Source: an uncultured Lachnospiraceae bacterium
GTDB taxonomy: Bacteria > Bacillota > Clostridia > Lachnospirales > Lachnospiraceae
Direction: 5' to 3'
Length of the DNA stretch: 13,393 nt
Assembly (NCBI GenBank): GCA_905236925.1
Contig: CAJOQS010000081.1
Span: forward strand, 1-13,393
Numbering within the stretch: position 1 is the first letter of the stretch; each line of letters starts with the position of its first letter. Below are positions 7,504-13,393 of this stretch, in pieces. Under the pieces are notes generated by a model. That model searched no databases. It saw only the letters and a list, made by a program, of their open reading frames with translations, and was not told the origin of the DNA. The position numbers and the translations under genes are program-made.

Positions 7504-7533
7504 CTGATACAAAGCATATCAAGGAGTTCTATC

Positions 7534-8700
7534 GTGCAGATCAGCGGAAAGAAAATGTTGGGATACAGGCTCTACGGCCTCTTATACCGTGTTTTCTCCC
7601 TGCTCCCGGTTGAAGGGAACAGGGCTTATTTCATTATGACTCACGACAGCTCTCCCGAGAGCAACTGCGGAGTCATGAAGGCCCTTATGCAAAAAAAGGG
7701 ATTTCGGTGTGACACGCTGACCCGCAGGGAGGCTTCTTCCGCGCGTTTTATCGTCCGCTCCGCTTACCGTTTGGCCCGAAGCCGTCATATCCTCTGCGAT
7801 AACACGTTCCTTCCGCTCTCATGCCTCAGACTGCGCAGGGGAAGCACTCTTACCCAGCTCTGGCACGGCACCGGTACCATAAAGAAGTTCGGTCAGGACG
7901 TCAACGAAGGCGGACTCGCGAAGCTCGAAGCGCGGTGCGGCAGCAATATTACCAATCTGATTGTCAGTTCCGACGCGACCCGTGAGATTTATGCCGGCTG
8001 CTTCGGCGTTCCGGTCAGCAGGGTTCATGTGCTCGGGCTTCCCAGGACCGATGCCTTATTCAGTCCCTCTTTTTCCGCCGATTCCAGAAGAAGGCTCGAA
8101 GACAAATACCCTTCGCTGAAGGGCAGGACTCTTGTACTCTACGCTCCCACTTTCAGGGACGATAAAAACAACGAACAGCGCCAGTTTGCAATGATACGCT
8201 CCTTCGTCGATAACTTTGTCAGGACTCTTCCTGACAGCTTCTGCCTGGGGCTCAGACTGCATCCCTTTGTTTCCTCGGGACTCGGACTCGATTCCTCCCT
8301 GCAGCTCCTTGAATCCGGGCGTGTTATCGATCTGACGCATTTCCGCGGGACCAACACATTGCTTGGCGCCGCAGACATCCTCATCACTGATTATTCGTCC
8401 ATCATCTTCGAATACTCTCTCCTGCGCAGGCCCATGCTCTTTTTCGCATACGATCTTGATGAATTCGAGCGACGCGGACGCGGCTTCTACCGTGATTACC
8501 GCTCCTATGTCCCCGGTCCCGTGATCACCGAAGAGGCCGAGCTTATCGAATGTATCAGGCAAGCTGTCTCAGAAAACAAAAACAGCGCGGAACATGTCCA
8601 CGCTGCTGTTATTGATGATTTTATCGCCGATTCCTACGCCTATACCGACGGCGGTTCCGCCGAACGCATACTTGCCCTGCTCACAGAGGAGACCGGGTGA
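7534..8700 (+). CDS. CDP-glycerol:glycerophosphate glycerophosphotransferase family protein (TagB/TagF-like)
   Basis: A 388-residue protein of the family that moves glycerol-phosphate (or ribitol-phosphate) from CDP-alditol to teichoic-acid type acceptors at the inner membrane face. Family motifs: QLWHGTG (108-114), GLPRTD (169-173 region), YAPTFRD (203-209), RLHPF (241-245), TDYSSIIFEYS (285-295) and RPMLFFAYD (299-307). H111 and H243 sit in the two blocks known to hold the catalytic histidines in TagF. There is no fused GT-A glycosyltransferase domain and no signal peptide; the hydrophobic, basic N-terminus (residues 8-30) could bind the membrane peripherally. The start is GTG 7534 with AAGGAG 7 nt upstream, downstream of a clear promoter. 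No tagD, tagO or transporter gene lies nearby, so the polymer (wall teichoic acid, or glycerol-phosphate decoration of a polysaccharide) is open. It converges with the chemoreceptor gene, 15 bp between stops. Confidence 0.92.
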   Translation: MQISGKKMLGYRLYGLLYRVFSLLPVEGNRAYFIMTHDSSPESNCGVMKALMQKKGFRCDTLTRREASSARFIVRSAYRLARSRHILCDNTFLPLSCLRLRRGSTLTQLWHGTGTIKKFGQDVNEGGLAKLEARCGSNITNLIVSSDATREIYAGCFGVPVSRVHVLGLPRTDALFSPSFSADSRRRLEDKYPSLKGRTLVLYAPTFRDDKNNEQRQFAMIRSFVDNFVRTLPDSFCLGLRLHPFVSSGLGLDSSLQLLESGRVIDLTHFRGTNTLLGAADILITDYSSIIFEYSLLRRPMLFFAYDLDEFERRGRGFYRDYRSYVPGPVITEEAELIECIRQAVSENKNSAEHVHAAVIDDFIADSYAYTDGGSAERILALLTEETG

Positions 8701-8715
8701 CGGATACTCCGCCTT

Positions 8716-10155
8716 TTATCTTGTAAAGCTTGTCTCCAGTTCGTTGGAGAGGTTTACGATGCGTCCCATCTTTTCACTGATGTTATCGATCGCGGTATTC
8801 TGCTCCTCTACGGTTCCCGATATCTCCGATATCGCGTCGGTGCTGTCCTTCGTGCTGGCAACCATGGCATCCATGTTCCTGCGGATCTGACCGAACTGTT
8901 CCCTGATATGCTCGATTATCTCATATTCCCGGTCAACGTTTTCCTTTGCGGCGTTCGTTGTCGATGTGATATTCTCAAAGAACGTCAGAATATCATCAAC
9001 CTTGCCGACACTCTTTCCTGCTGCTTCTGCACCCTCCGAAATCTCCTTTGCCACATCCACAACACGCTGCTTCAGCTGTTCTATGATGTTTCCGATGTTG
9101 CTTGCCGCGCTTGAGCTGGAAAGGGAGAGGTTACGTATCTCGTCCGCTACAACAGCGAAGCCCCTTCCGGCCTCGCCGGCTCTTGCTGCCTCGATCGAGG
9201 CGTTAAGCGAAAGCAGGTTGGTCTGTTCAGCGATTGAGTCGATTTCGTCCAGAATGGAGGATATGCGTCCCATTTCGTCAAGCAGCGACTCGGTGGCACT
9301 CTTCGCTCCCGAAACGGTGCCCTCCATACCCGTTATAAAATCCTTGGCCTCCACAACCGCTCCGTTGCCCTTTTCAACCGCACCGAGAACGTTGGCAAAG
9401 CCCGTATCCATCTGTCTTGCAAGTGAATAGTTGTCGTCGATGTCCTTGTTCGCGCTGTCAACAGATTCCACAACATCCGCCGCCGAACGTGCAGTTTCGG
9501 ATACGATCCCGCTCATTTTCTCGGTAGCATCGGAAACATTCCTGCTGTCCTCGATAAGCACCTGAAGAGCCGACTGAGATTCGTTGATGGTTTCATTGAG
9601 CTTGGCAGATATATCATTGGCAAGCTGCTCGTTCTGCCTGATCTGCACAAGTGTTTCTTCCGATTCCTCGACGATACCCGAACCTCTCTTTACACATTTG
9701 TAAATGAGTACTGCAGTGATGATGTAAAGAGCTATCTTTGTAATTCCGCCCCCAAAACTGCCTGTACGTCCGTCAACGATCGTGGGATCGAGGAAAAGTG
9801 CTACAGTTGCGGCGGATATGAATATCACCGAGAAAAACTTGATGATCCTTTTTAGAAAGTAGGTTGCTGCCATTGCAAGCAGGACATAGTTAGCAAAGAA
9901 CGCGATCCCGTTTCCTCCGGAAAGCCAAGAAAAGACCAGCGTTCCGAGTGCCGGAGGCAAAACAAGGAAGAGACCCTTTTTCTCGTCCTCAATGTTGAGC
10001 TTATATGAGACTGTCGAAATGATTCCGCAGCAGACCATAACTATGATCTCCGTTATGGTGCTCGTCGTGATGCCGAAATTCGTGTATGCCAGTCCGATGA
10101 GAGCCAGAACCGCTATCCAGATTATTATCAGATTACTGCGATGAATTCTATCCAT
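8716..10155 (-). CDS. Methyl-accepting chemotaxis protein with six-helix membrane domain and no extracellular sensor
   Basis: A 479-residue chemoreceptor. The C-terminal half is a classic signalling domain: a long coiled coil with the hairpin tip IDSIAEQTNLLSLNASIEAA and RAGEAGRGFAVVADEIRNLS at about residues 305-344, which contacts CheA and CheW. The N-terminal 155 residues are six hydrophobic helices (about 8-26, 33-51, 61-78, 83-101, 106-122, 137-154), with charged loops (MDRIHR, IEDEKK, LKRIIK, KCVKR) all on one side, predicting both ends in the cytoplasm. No periplasmic-type ligand domain, PAS or evident HAMP is seen, and no CheR-binding pentapeptide at the end. It may sense within the membrane (for example redox, proton motive force or a lipid-soluble ligand), which is inference. 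The start is ATG 10155 with AGGAGG 4-5 nt upstream and a strong promoter. No che or flagellar gene is in the window. Confidence 0.94.
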   Translation of the reverse strand: MDRIHRSNLIIIWIAVLALIGLAYTNFGITTSTITEIIVMVCCGIISTVSYKLNIEDEKKGLFLVLPPALGTLVFSWLSGGNGIAFFANYVLLAMAATYFLKRIIKFFSVIFISAATVALFLDPTIVDGRTGSFGGGITKIALYIITAVLIYKCVKRGSGIVEESEETLVQIRQNEQLANDISAKLNETINESQSALQVLIEDSRNVSDATEKMSGIVSETARSAADVVESVDSANKDIDDNYSLARQMDTGFANVLGAVEKGNGAVVEAKDFITGMEGTVSGAKSATESLLDEMGRISSILDEIDSIAEQTNLLSLNASIEAARAGEAGRGFAVVADEIRNLSLSSSSAASNIGNIIEQLKQRVVDVAKEISEGAEAAGKSVGKVDDILTFFENITSTTNAAKENVDREYEIIEHIREQFGQIRRNMDAMVASTKDSTDAISEISGTVEEQNTAIDNISEKMGRIVNLSNELETSFTR

Positions 10156-10203
10156 TTTTCCTCCTGTATGCAGAAGATATTCGGGTTGTCTTCCCGTACC
10201 GCA

Positions 10204-10233
10204 ATTCTACATGGCTATGCCGAGAGCTGTCAA
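10204..10233 (-). promoter_or_regulatory. Strong sigma-A type promoter for the chemoreceptor gene
   Basis: On the minus strand a perfect TTGACA (10228-10233) and TAGAAT (10204-10209) are separated by 18 bp, about 48 bp before the start codon. No match to the sigma-28 motility promoter pattern (TAAA ... GCCGATAA) was seen by eye. Confidence 0.7.
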
Positions 10234-10271
10234 TCAGAAAGACTAATAAAATGAATATAAAAAAACATTTT

Positions 10272-10300
10272 TTGGGTGGAAAACAGAATGTGTTTATGAT
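10272..10300 (+). promoter_or_regulatory. Putative promoter for the GHL10-glycerate kinase unit
   Basis: TTGGGT (10272-10277) and TATGAT (10295-10300) are spaced by 17 bp, 57 bp before the first start codon. An A7 run and a T6 run lie at and just upstream of the -35 (10259-10273), resembling an UP element. A second -10-like TACAAT at 10315-10320 has a weaker -35. Confidence 0.45.
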
Positions 10301-10325
10301 AAAAATAATTCATGTACAATTATAT

Positions 10326-10345
10326 CGAACGGCATACTACGTTCG
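10326..10345 (+). repeat. Inverted repeat in the leader of the GHL10 gene
   Basis: CGAACG (10326-10331) and CGTTCG (10340-10345) flank an 8-nt loop, ending 3 nt before the AAAGG ribosome binding site. It could form a small hairpin near the start or serve as an operator. No T-run follows. Confidence 0.4.
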
Positions 10346-10357
10346 TCGAAAGGATAT

Positions 10358-11626
10358 ATGATGAATTTCAGCATAAAACGTTTTATATGCATAATATGCA
10401 TTCTGGCTGTAACGACCACCGCTTTCGGAGCTTTCTTTCCTGCCGGTACGGCACTTGCCTCAGAACATTCTGATTATGCGGACGAGCTGCGCGCCGTCTG
10501 GATAGCATATTACGATTTTGATCCCTCCAAATACAGCAACGGCGATGAATTTACGGATTATATCGCAGAAATGTTCGACAATGTTGTCGACCTCGGAATG
10601 AACGCGGTCATAGTTCATGTAAGACCCTTCAGCGACGCAATGTACAGATCGGATTATTTCCCCTGGTCCAAGTATGCTTCGGGCAAGCAGGGCGTTGACC
10701 CGGGCTTTGATCCGCTTGAGATCATGATAGAGGAAGCCCACGATCGCGGCCTTCAGATCCATGCCTGGCTTAATCCCTACAGAGTCACGGGCAGCGGGAA
10801 TACCGACCCCAAATCTCTCGCAAAGAGCAATCCCGCACGCAAATATCTGACCAACAAAAAAACAGGCGACGACCGATATGTGCTGTCATATCACAACCAG
10901 CTCTACTACAATCCCTCGATCTCCAAGGTAAGAAAGCTTATCATCAACGGTGTAAAGGAGATCGTTGAAAACTATGCTGTTGACGGCATCCATTTCGACG
11001 ATTATTTCTACCCTGCCTTCAGCGAGGAGACCTATACCGTTTATTTCGATGCTCCGGAATATGAAGCCTATGCCGCCAAGCAGGCCGCTGCAGGCAAAAC
11101 TGCGATGAGCATTGAAAAATGGCGCAAGAACAACGTCAATACACTGGTTTCGGGTGTTTACAGCGCGATCAAGAAGATCAACCCCGACTGCGTCTTCGGC
11201 ATCAGTCCCGGAGGCTACATCGATTATTACAAAAACGATTATTTCCGCTGGTATGTGGACTATCAGACATGGATGAGCAAGCCCGGGTACATCGATTACA
11301 TCTGCCCCCAGTTGTACTGGTCGTTCAATACTCTCAATACCTACCCGTATTATGAAACGCTCCTGAAGTGGGAAGCTGCCTTAAAATGCGATTCGGTCAA
11401 GCTGTATGTCGGCCTTCCCGCATACAAGATGAACCAGAAGGTCAAGATATCCGATTCCTTCGGCAATGATTCGGAATTCTACAATCAGTTCACTCTTGCA
11501 AACATGGTAATGGCGGCGCGGTCCACAGGTAAGACATCCGGATTTGTGTTCTTTGATTATGCGGATATGGTTGCTTCGAGAAATGCCAGGGCTGTTGAGA
11601 ATCTCATGATGGTTTTTGATAGATAA
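10358..11626 (+). CDS. Secreted GHL10 (DUF187) family glycosidase, DigH/YngK-like
   Basis: A 422-residue exported protein of glycosyl-hydrolase-like family 10. Residues 1-35 are a signal peptide (KR, hydrophobic 9-26, cleavage near ALA-SE). A TIM-barrel domain fills the rest: RAVWIAY (45-51), HVRPFSDAMYRSDYFPWS (87-104), HAWLNPYRV (135-143), GIHFDDYFYP (210-219, likely catalytic acids D213/D214), GISPGG (281-286) and YICPQLYWSF (314-323). E. coli DigH (YddW) of this family cleaves glycan strands of peptidoglycan stripped of stem peptides; B. subtilis YngK is another relative. A similar wall-trimming role is a reasonable inference but the substrate is not proven. No wall anchor or LysM/SH3 domain is seen. 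Two ATGs lie in tandem: AAAGG is 4 nt before the first (10358) and 7 nt before the second (10361), so the second may be the real start. The glycerate kinase gene follows after 17 bp. Confidence 0.93.
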   Translation: MMNFSIKRFICIICILAVTTTAFGAFFPAGTALASEHSDYADELRAVWIAYYDFDPSKYSNGDEFTDYIAEMFDNVVDLGMNAVIVHVRPFSDAMYRSDYFPWSKYASGKQGVDPGFDPLEIMIEEAHDRGLQIHAWLNPYRVTGSGNTDPKSLAKSNPARKYLTNKKTGDDRYVLSYHNQLYYNPSISKVRKLIINGVKEIVENYAVDGIHFDDYFYPAFSEETYTVYFDAPEYEAYAAKQAAAGKTAMSIEKWRKNNVNTLVSGVYSAIKKINPDCVFGISPGGYIDYYKNDYFRWYVDYQTWMSKPGYIDYICPQLYWSFNTLNTYPYYETLLKWEAALKCDSVKLYVGLPAYKMNQKVKISDSFGNDSEFYNQFTLANMVMAARSTGKTSGFVFFDYADMVASRNARAVENLMMVFDR

Positions 11627-11643
11627 GGTTTAGAGGAGACTCA

Positions 11644-12819
11644 ATGAAATTTGTTTTTGCTTCCGATTCATTTAAGGGCACTTTGACTTCTGCCCGTATA
11701 GCAGAACTTCTGACGATCGCCGCACACGAGACCTTTCCCGACTGTGAAACGGTCGGACTCAGTGTAGGCGACGGAGGTGCCGGTACCGTTGATGCGGTTA
11801 TCGGCGCGCTTGGCGGAACAAAAAGAACCGTAACCGTACACAATCCCTTTATGGATGAGATCGCGGCTTACTACGGTCTTTTTCCCATGCCCGATTCCGA
11901 AAAAACCGGAGCAATTATCGAGATGTCCGCCGCATCCGGCATCACCCTTATTCCGGGCGACAGGCTCAATCCCGCCCGTACAACGACCTACGGAACCGGT
12001 GAGCTTATACGGGACGCCCTCGAACAGGGCTGCAAGAGCATCATGATAGCTATCGGCGGAAGCGCCACGAATGACGCGGGTATCGGTGCGCTCAGAGCTC
12101 TAGGCTGCAGGTTCCTTGACCGCGACGGCAACGAAGTCGGTGCCTCCGGCGGTACAGGATCCGATCTTGCTCTTATTGCCTCGATCGACACTTCGGGACT
12201 GTGTCCTCTTGTAAAGGACGCGGAAATAACCGTTTTATGCGATGTCGATAATCCGCTGACAGGTCCCGATGGAGCCACTTTCACTTACGCACGCCAGAAA
12301 TGTCCTCCCGATATGGATCCCGATTACAGAAACGAGATCATTTCGGGTCTTGAGACCGGTATGAATAATTACGCGGGGGTTCTTAAAGAAACGTTTGGAA
12401 CAGATCCTGATTACATTCCCGGTGCCGGTGCGGCAGGGGGACTCGGTGCTTCTTTGACGCTCGCTCTCGGAGCAAAGCTGAGGCGCGGGATCGAAATGAT
12501 CCTTCAGATCATAGGTATCGACGAACACCTGAAGGGTGCCGATCTGTGCATAACCGGTGAGGGCCGCCTTGACTGGCAGTCCTTCCACGGAAAAACCGTC
12601 GCCGGTGTCGCTGTCCACTGCAAGGCGTCCAATGTACCGCTGATCGCGATCGTCGGTACTACAGGCACGGGCTATGAAGCCGCTTTTAATCTTGGCATTA
12701 TGGACATTATCAAAACAGCCGGTGACGGTCCCAAGGAAAAATCGATGATGAACCCCGAAGAATATTATCTCCGGGCCGCCAGAACTTTCTTCAGCTCGCT
12801 GAAGGGCGGAAATTCATAA
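11644..12819 (+). CDS. Glycerate kinase (GarK/GlxK family)
   Basis: A 391-residue glycerate kinase of the GarK/GlxK family, which phosphorylates D-glycerate with ATP to a phosphoglycerate (2-phosphoglycerate in E. coli GarK), feeding lower glycolysis. Motifs: ASDSFKGTLTS (6-16), VGDGGAGT (41-48), IEMSAASG (92-99), GGSATNDAG (138-146), CDVDNPLTG (199-207), GAGAAGGLG (260-268) and TGEGRLDWQSFHGK (304-317). Length is typical (about 375-390). The second motif normally reads DGGEGT; Ala46 stands in for the usual Glu. The Ser of RxDSQ is also changed (RLDWQS). Other blocks are intact, so the protein is probably still an active kinase, but substrate or rate could differ. The start is ATG 11644 with GAGGAG 5 nt upstream, 17 bp after the GHL10 gene, so the two are probably one operon. 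It converges with the flavoprotein gene, 2 bp between stops. Confidence 0.95.
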   Translation: MKFVFASDSFKGTLTSARIAELLTIAAHETFPDCETVGLSVGDGGAGTVDAVIGALGGTKRTVTVHNPFMDEIAAYYGLFPMPDSEKTGAIIEMSAASGITLIPGDRLNPARTTTYGTGELIRDALEQGCKSIMIAIGGSATNDAGIGALRALGCRFLDRDGNEVGASGGTGSDLALIASIDTSGLCPLVKDAEITVLCDVDNPLTGPDGATFTYARQKCPPDMDPDYRNEIISGLETGMNNYAGVLKETFGTDPDYIPGAGAAGGLGASLTLALGAKLRRGIEMILQIIGIDEHLKGADLCITGEGRLDWQSFHGKTVAGVAVHCKASNVPLIAIVGTTGTGYEAAFNLGIMDIIKTAGDGPKEKSMMNPEEYYLRAARTFFSSLKGGNS

Positions 12820-12821
12820 TA

Positions 12822-13214
12822 TCAGAAACGTATCTCTTTCGGCGCGGCTCCGAAGGAACTGATAATGGCTACGGCATCCTCGAAGTAGAAAACTTCCGTG
12901 TTGTCATCGTTTTCATCGTACATTCCGCGAAGGTTGGGATATTCGTCAAGCATGTGCTTTTTTGCTTCAACACGCTCATCTGCAATAAGCTTTCCGCTCA
13001 CGCGGATCCACTGTCCGTCCGCAAAGGCGCATATCTCAGCCTTCGGGTTCGCGTGAAGCTGATGCGATACAGGCTTGATCTTTCCGGTCTGGATATAAAG
13101 CCTGCCATCAAATATCGCAACGGTTCCGAAAGGTCTTACTCTGGGCTGGTCCCCTTCAACAGTTGCCAGATAATAGGTTCCGCATTTCTTCAAAAAATCG
13201 TAAACTTCCTGCAT
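12822..13214 (-). CDS. Pyridoxamine 5'-phosphate oxidase-like (split-barrel FMN-binding) protein
   Basis: A 130-residue small protein of the pyridoxamine-phosphate-oxidase-like split-barrel superfamily. Visible are YYLATVEGDQPRVRPFG (14-30), FDGRLYIQTGKIKPVSHQL (35-53), and the strand block AEICAFADGQWIRVSGK (59-75). Such proteins bind FMN, F420 or heme and act as small oxidoreductases, often of unknown substrate; it is much shorter than true PdxH (about 210-230) and lacks its C-terminal PNPOx domain, so vitamin B6 synthesis is unlikely. The start is ATG 13214 with AAGGGAG 6 nt upstream. An in-frame ATG at 13265 overlaps the -10 box and cannot be the start if that promoter is used. The gene stands alone, convergent with the glycerate kinase gene. 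Confidence 0.9.
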   Translation of the reverse strand: MQEVYDFLKKCGTYYLATVEGDQPRVRPFGTVAIFDGRLYIQTGKIKPVSHQLHANPKAEICAFADGQWIRVSGKLIADERVEAKKHMLDEYPNLRGMYDENDDNTEVFYFEDAVAIISSFGAAPKEIRF

Positions 13215-13220
13215 GTTTAT

Positions 13221-13227
13221 CTCCCTT
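13221..13227 (-). promoter_or_regulatory. Ribosome binding site deciding the start of the PNPOx-like gene
   Basis: AAGGGAG on the minus strand lies 6 nt before the ATG at 13214. Together with the promoter at 13264-13272 it rules against the 17-residue N-terminal extension. Confidence 0.7.
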
Positions 13228-13263
13228 CTGATCTTCACGATGCGCCGATTCACATCCGGTTCC

Positions 13264-13272
13264 ATTATAGCA
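13264..13272 (-). promoter_or_regulatory. Extended -10 promoter for the PNPOx-like gene
   Basis: On the minus strand TGC-TATAAT is a perfect extended -10 (TG at 13271-13272, TATAAT at 13264-13269). No recognisable -35 is placed 16-18 bp upstream, as expected for extended -10 promoters. Transcription would start near 13257, a leader of about 43 nt. It begins 6 bp past the stop of the upstream gene. Confidence 0.65.
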
Positions 13273-13277
13273 TATTT

Positions 13278-13393
13278 TCAGTCATGCCGCTCATCGGAAT
13301 TTGTCCATACCTCGCAGAATCTTGCGTTGAACGAGGGCTCCTCGCCCGCAACGTAGATATGGCTTTTATCTCCTATCACGCTTGCCCTGAAAT
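13278..13393 (-). CDS. C-terminal end of an unrecognised protein (partial)
   Basis: The minus strand is open from the right edge to a TGA at 13278, giving 37 residues that include IGDKSHIYVAGEEP and ARFCEVWTNSDERHD at the very end. The other two minus frames are stopped within 30 bases of the edge. Normal codon choice, and the promoter of the next gene starting just after its stop, support a real gene end. I do not recognise the family from this fragment. Confidence 0.5.
   Translation of the reverse strand, partial: FRASVIGDKSHIYVAGEEPSFNARFCEVWTNSDERHD

Noticed and set aside
8649..8662. GC-rich inverted repeat (CGGCGG-TT-CCGCCG) near the end of the CDP-glycerol transferase gene
   Set aside because: It lies inside the coding region, has a 2-nt loop and no following T-run, so it is not a credible terminator.
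1..13393. Insertion sequences, CRISPR arrays, toxin-antitoxin or defence genes, tRNA or rRNA
   Set aside because: None seen: no transposase or nuclease-helicase motifs, no regularly spaced direct repeats, no cloverleaf or rRNA stretches, and coding density leaves gaps of at most about 200 bp.

Overview
The window reads as chromosomal DNA from a Gram-positive Clostridia-type bacterium, most likely a Lachnospiraceae member. The grounds are the wording of the RsmA start (MAYLGDPKRTIEILNKY followed by the FQKKFGQNFLID motif), strong purine-rich ribosome binding sites, sigma-A type promoters, a sporulation-era style DacF D,D-carboxypeptidase with a C-terminal membrane anchor, a teichoic-acid type CDP-glycerol transferase, and a secreted beta-helix protein ending in an Ig-like module common on Lachnospiraceae surfaces. 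Base composition is near balanced. The assignment is inference from protein wording, not from a search. There are ten complete protein genes and two cut by the window edges. I see no rRNA, tRNA, insertion sequence, prophage or CRISPR array, and no stretch over about 200 bases without a gene.

Left block (1-3184, minus strand): rsmA, then a new transcription unit with its own clear promoter holding a membrane-anchored metallophosphoesterase and a Wzz-like chain-length or export membrane protein that runs off the left edge. Middle (3341-5158, plus): a secreted beta-helix surface protein, divergent from rsmA and running tail to tail into the next block. Minus block 5151-7378: dacF-like carboxypeptidase followed by a tightly coupled TatD-family hydrolase. 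A divergent promoter region (7379-7533) then fires right into a CDP-glycerol glycerophosphotransferase (7534-8700). A methyl-accepting chemotaxis protein with a six-helix membrane domain lies on the minus strand (8716-10155). A second divergent promoter region (10156-10357) drives a two-gene plus-strand unit: a secreted GHL10 (DigH/YngK-type) glycosidase and a glycerate kinase. Last, on the minus strand, come a small pyridoxamine-phosphate-oxidase-like flavoprotein and the C-terminal tail of an unrecognised gene.

The common theme is the cell envelope: peptidoglycan trimming (DacF, GHL10), wall or surface polymer assembly (CDP-glycerol transferase, Wzz-like protein) and a surface beta-helix protein, mixed with housekeeping genes (RsmA, TatD, glycerate kinase). 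I did not find a clear new defence or mobile system. The points most worth a second look are the surface-protein gene lying on the opposite strand between tatD and rsmA, where Firmicutes usually carry rnmV; the GHL10-glycerate kinase pairing; the six-helix chemoreceptor; and three convergent gene pairs with 15 bp or less between stops and no visible intrinsic terminator.
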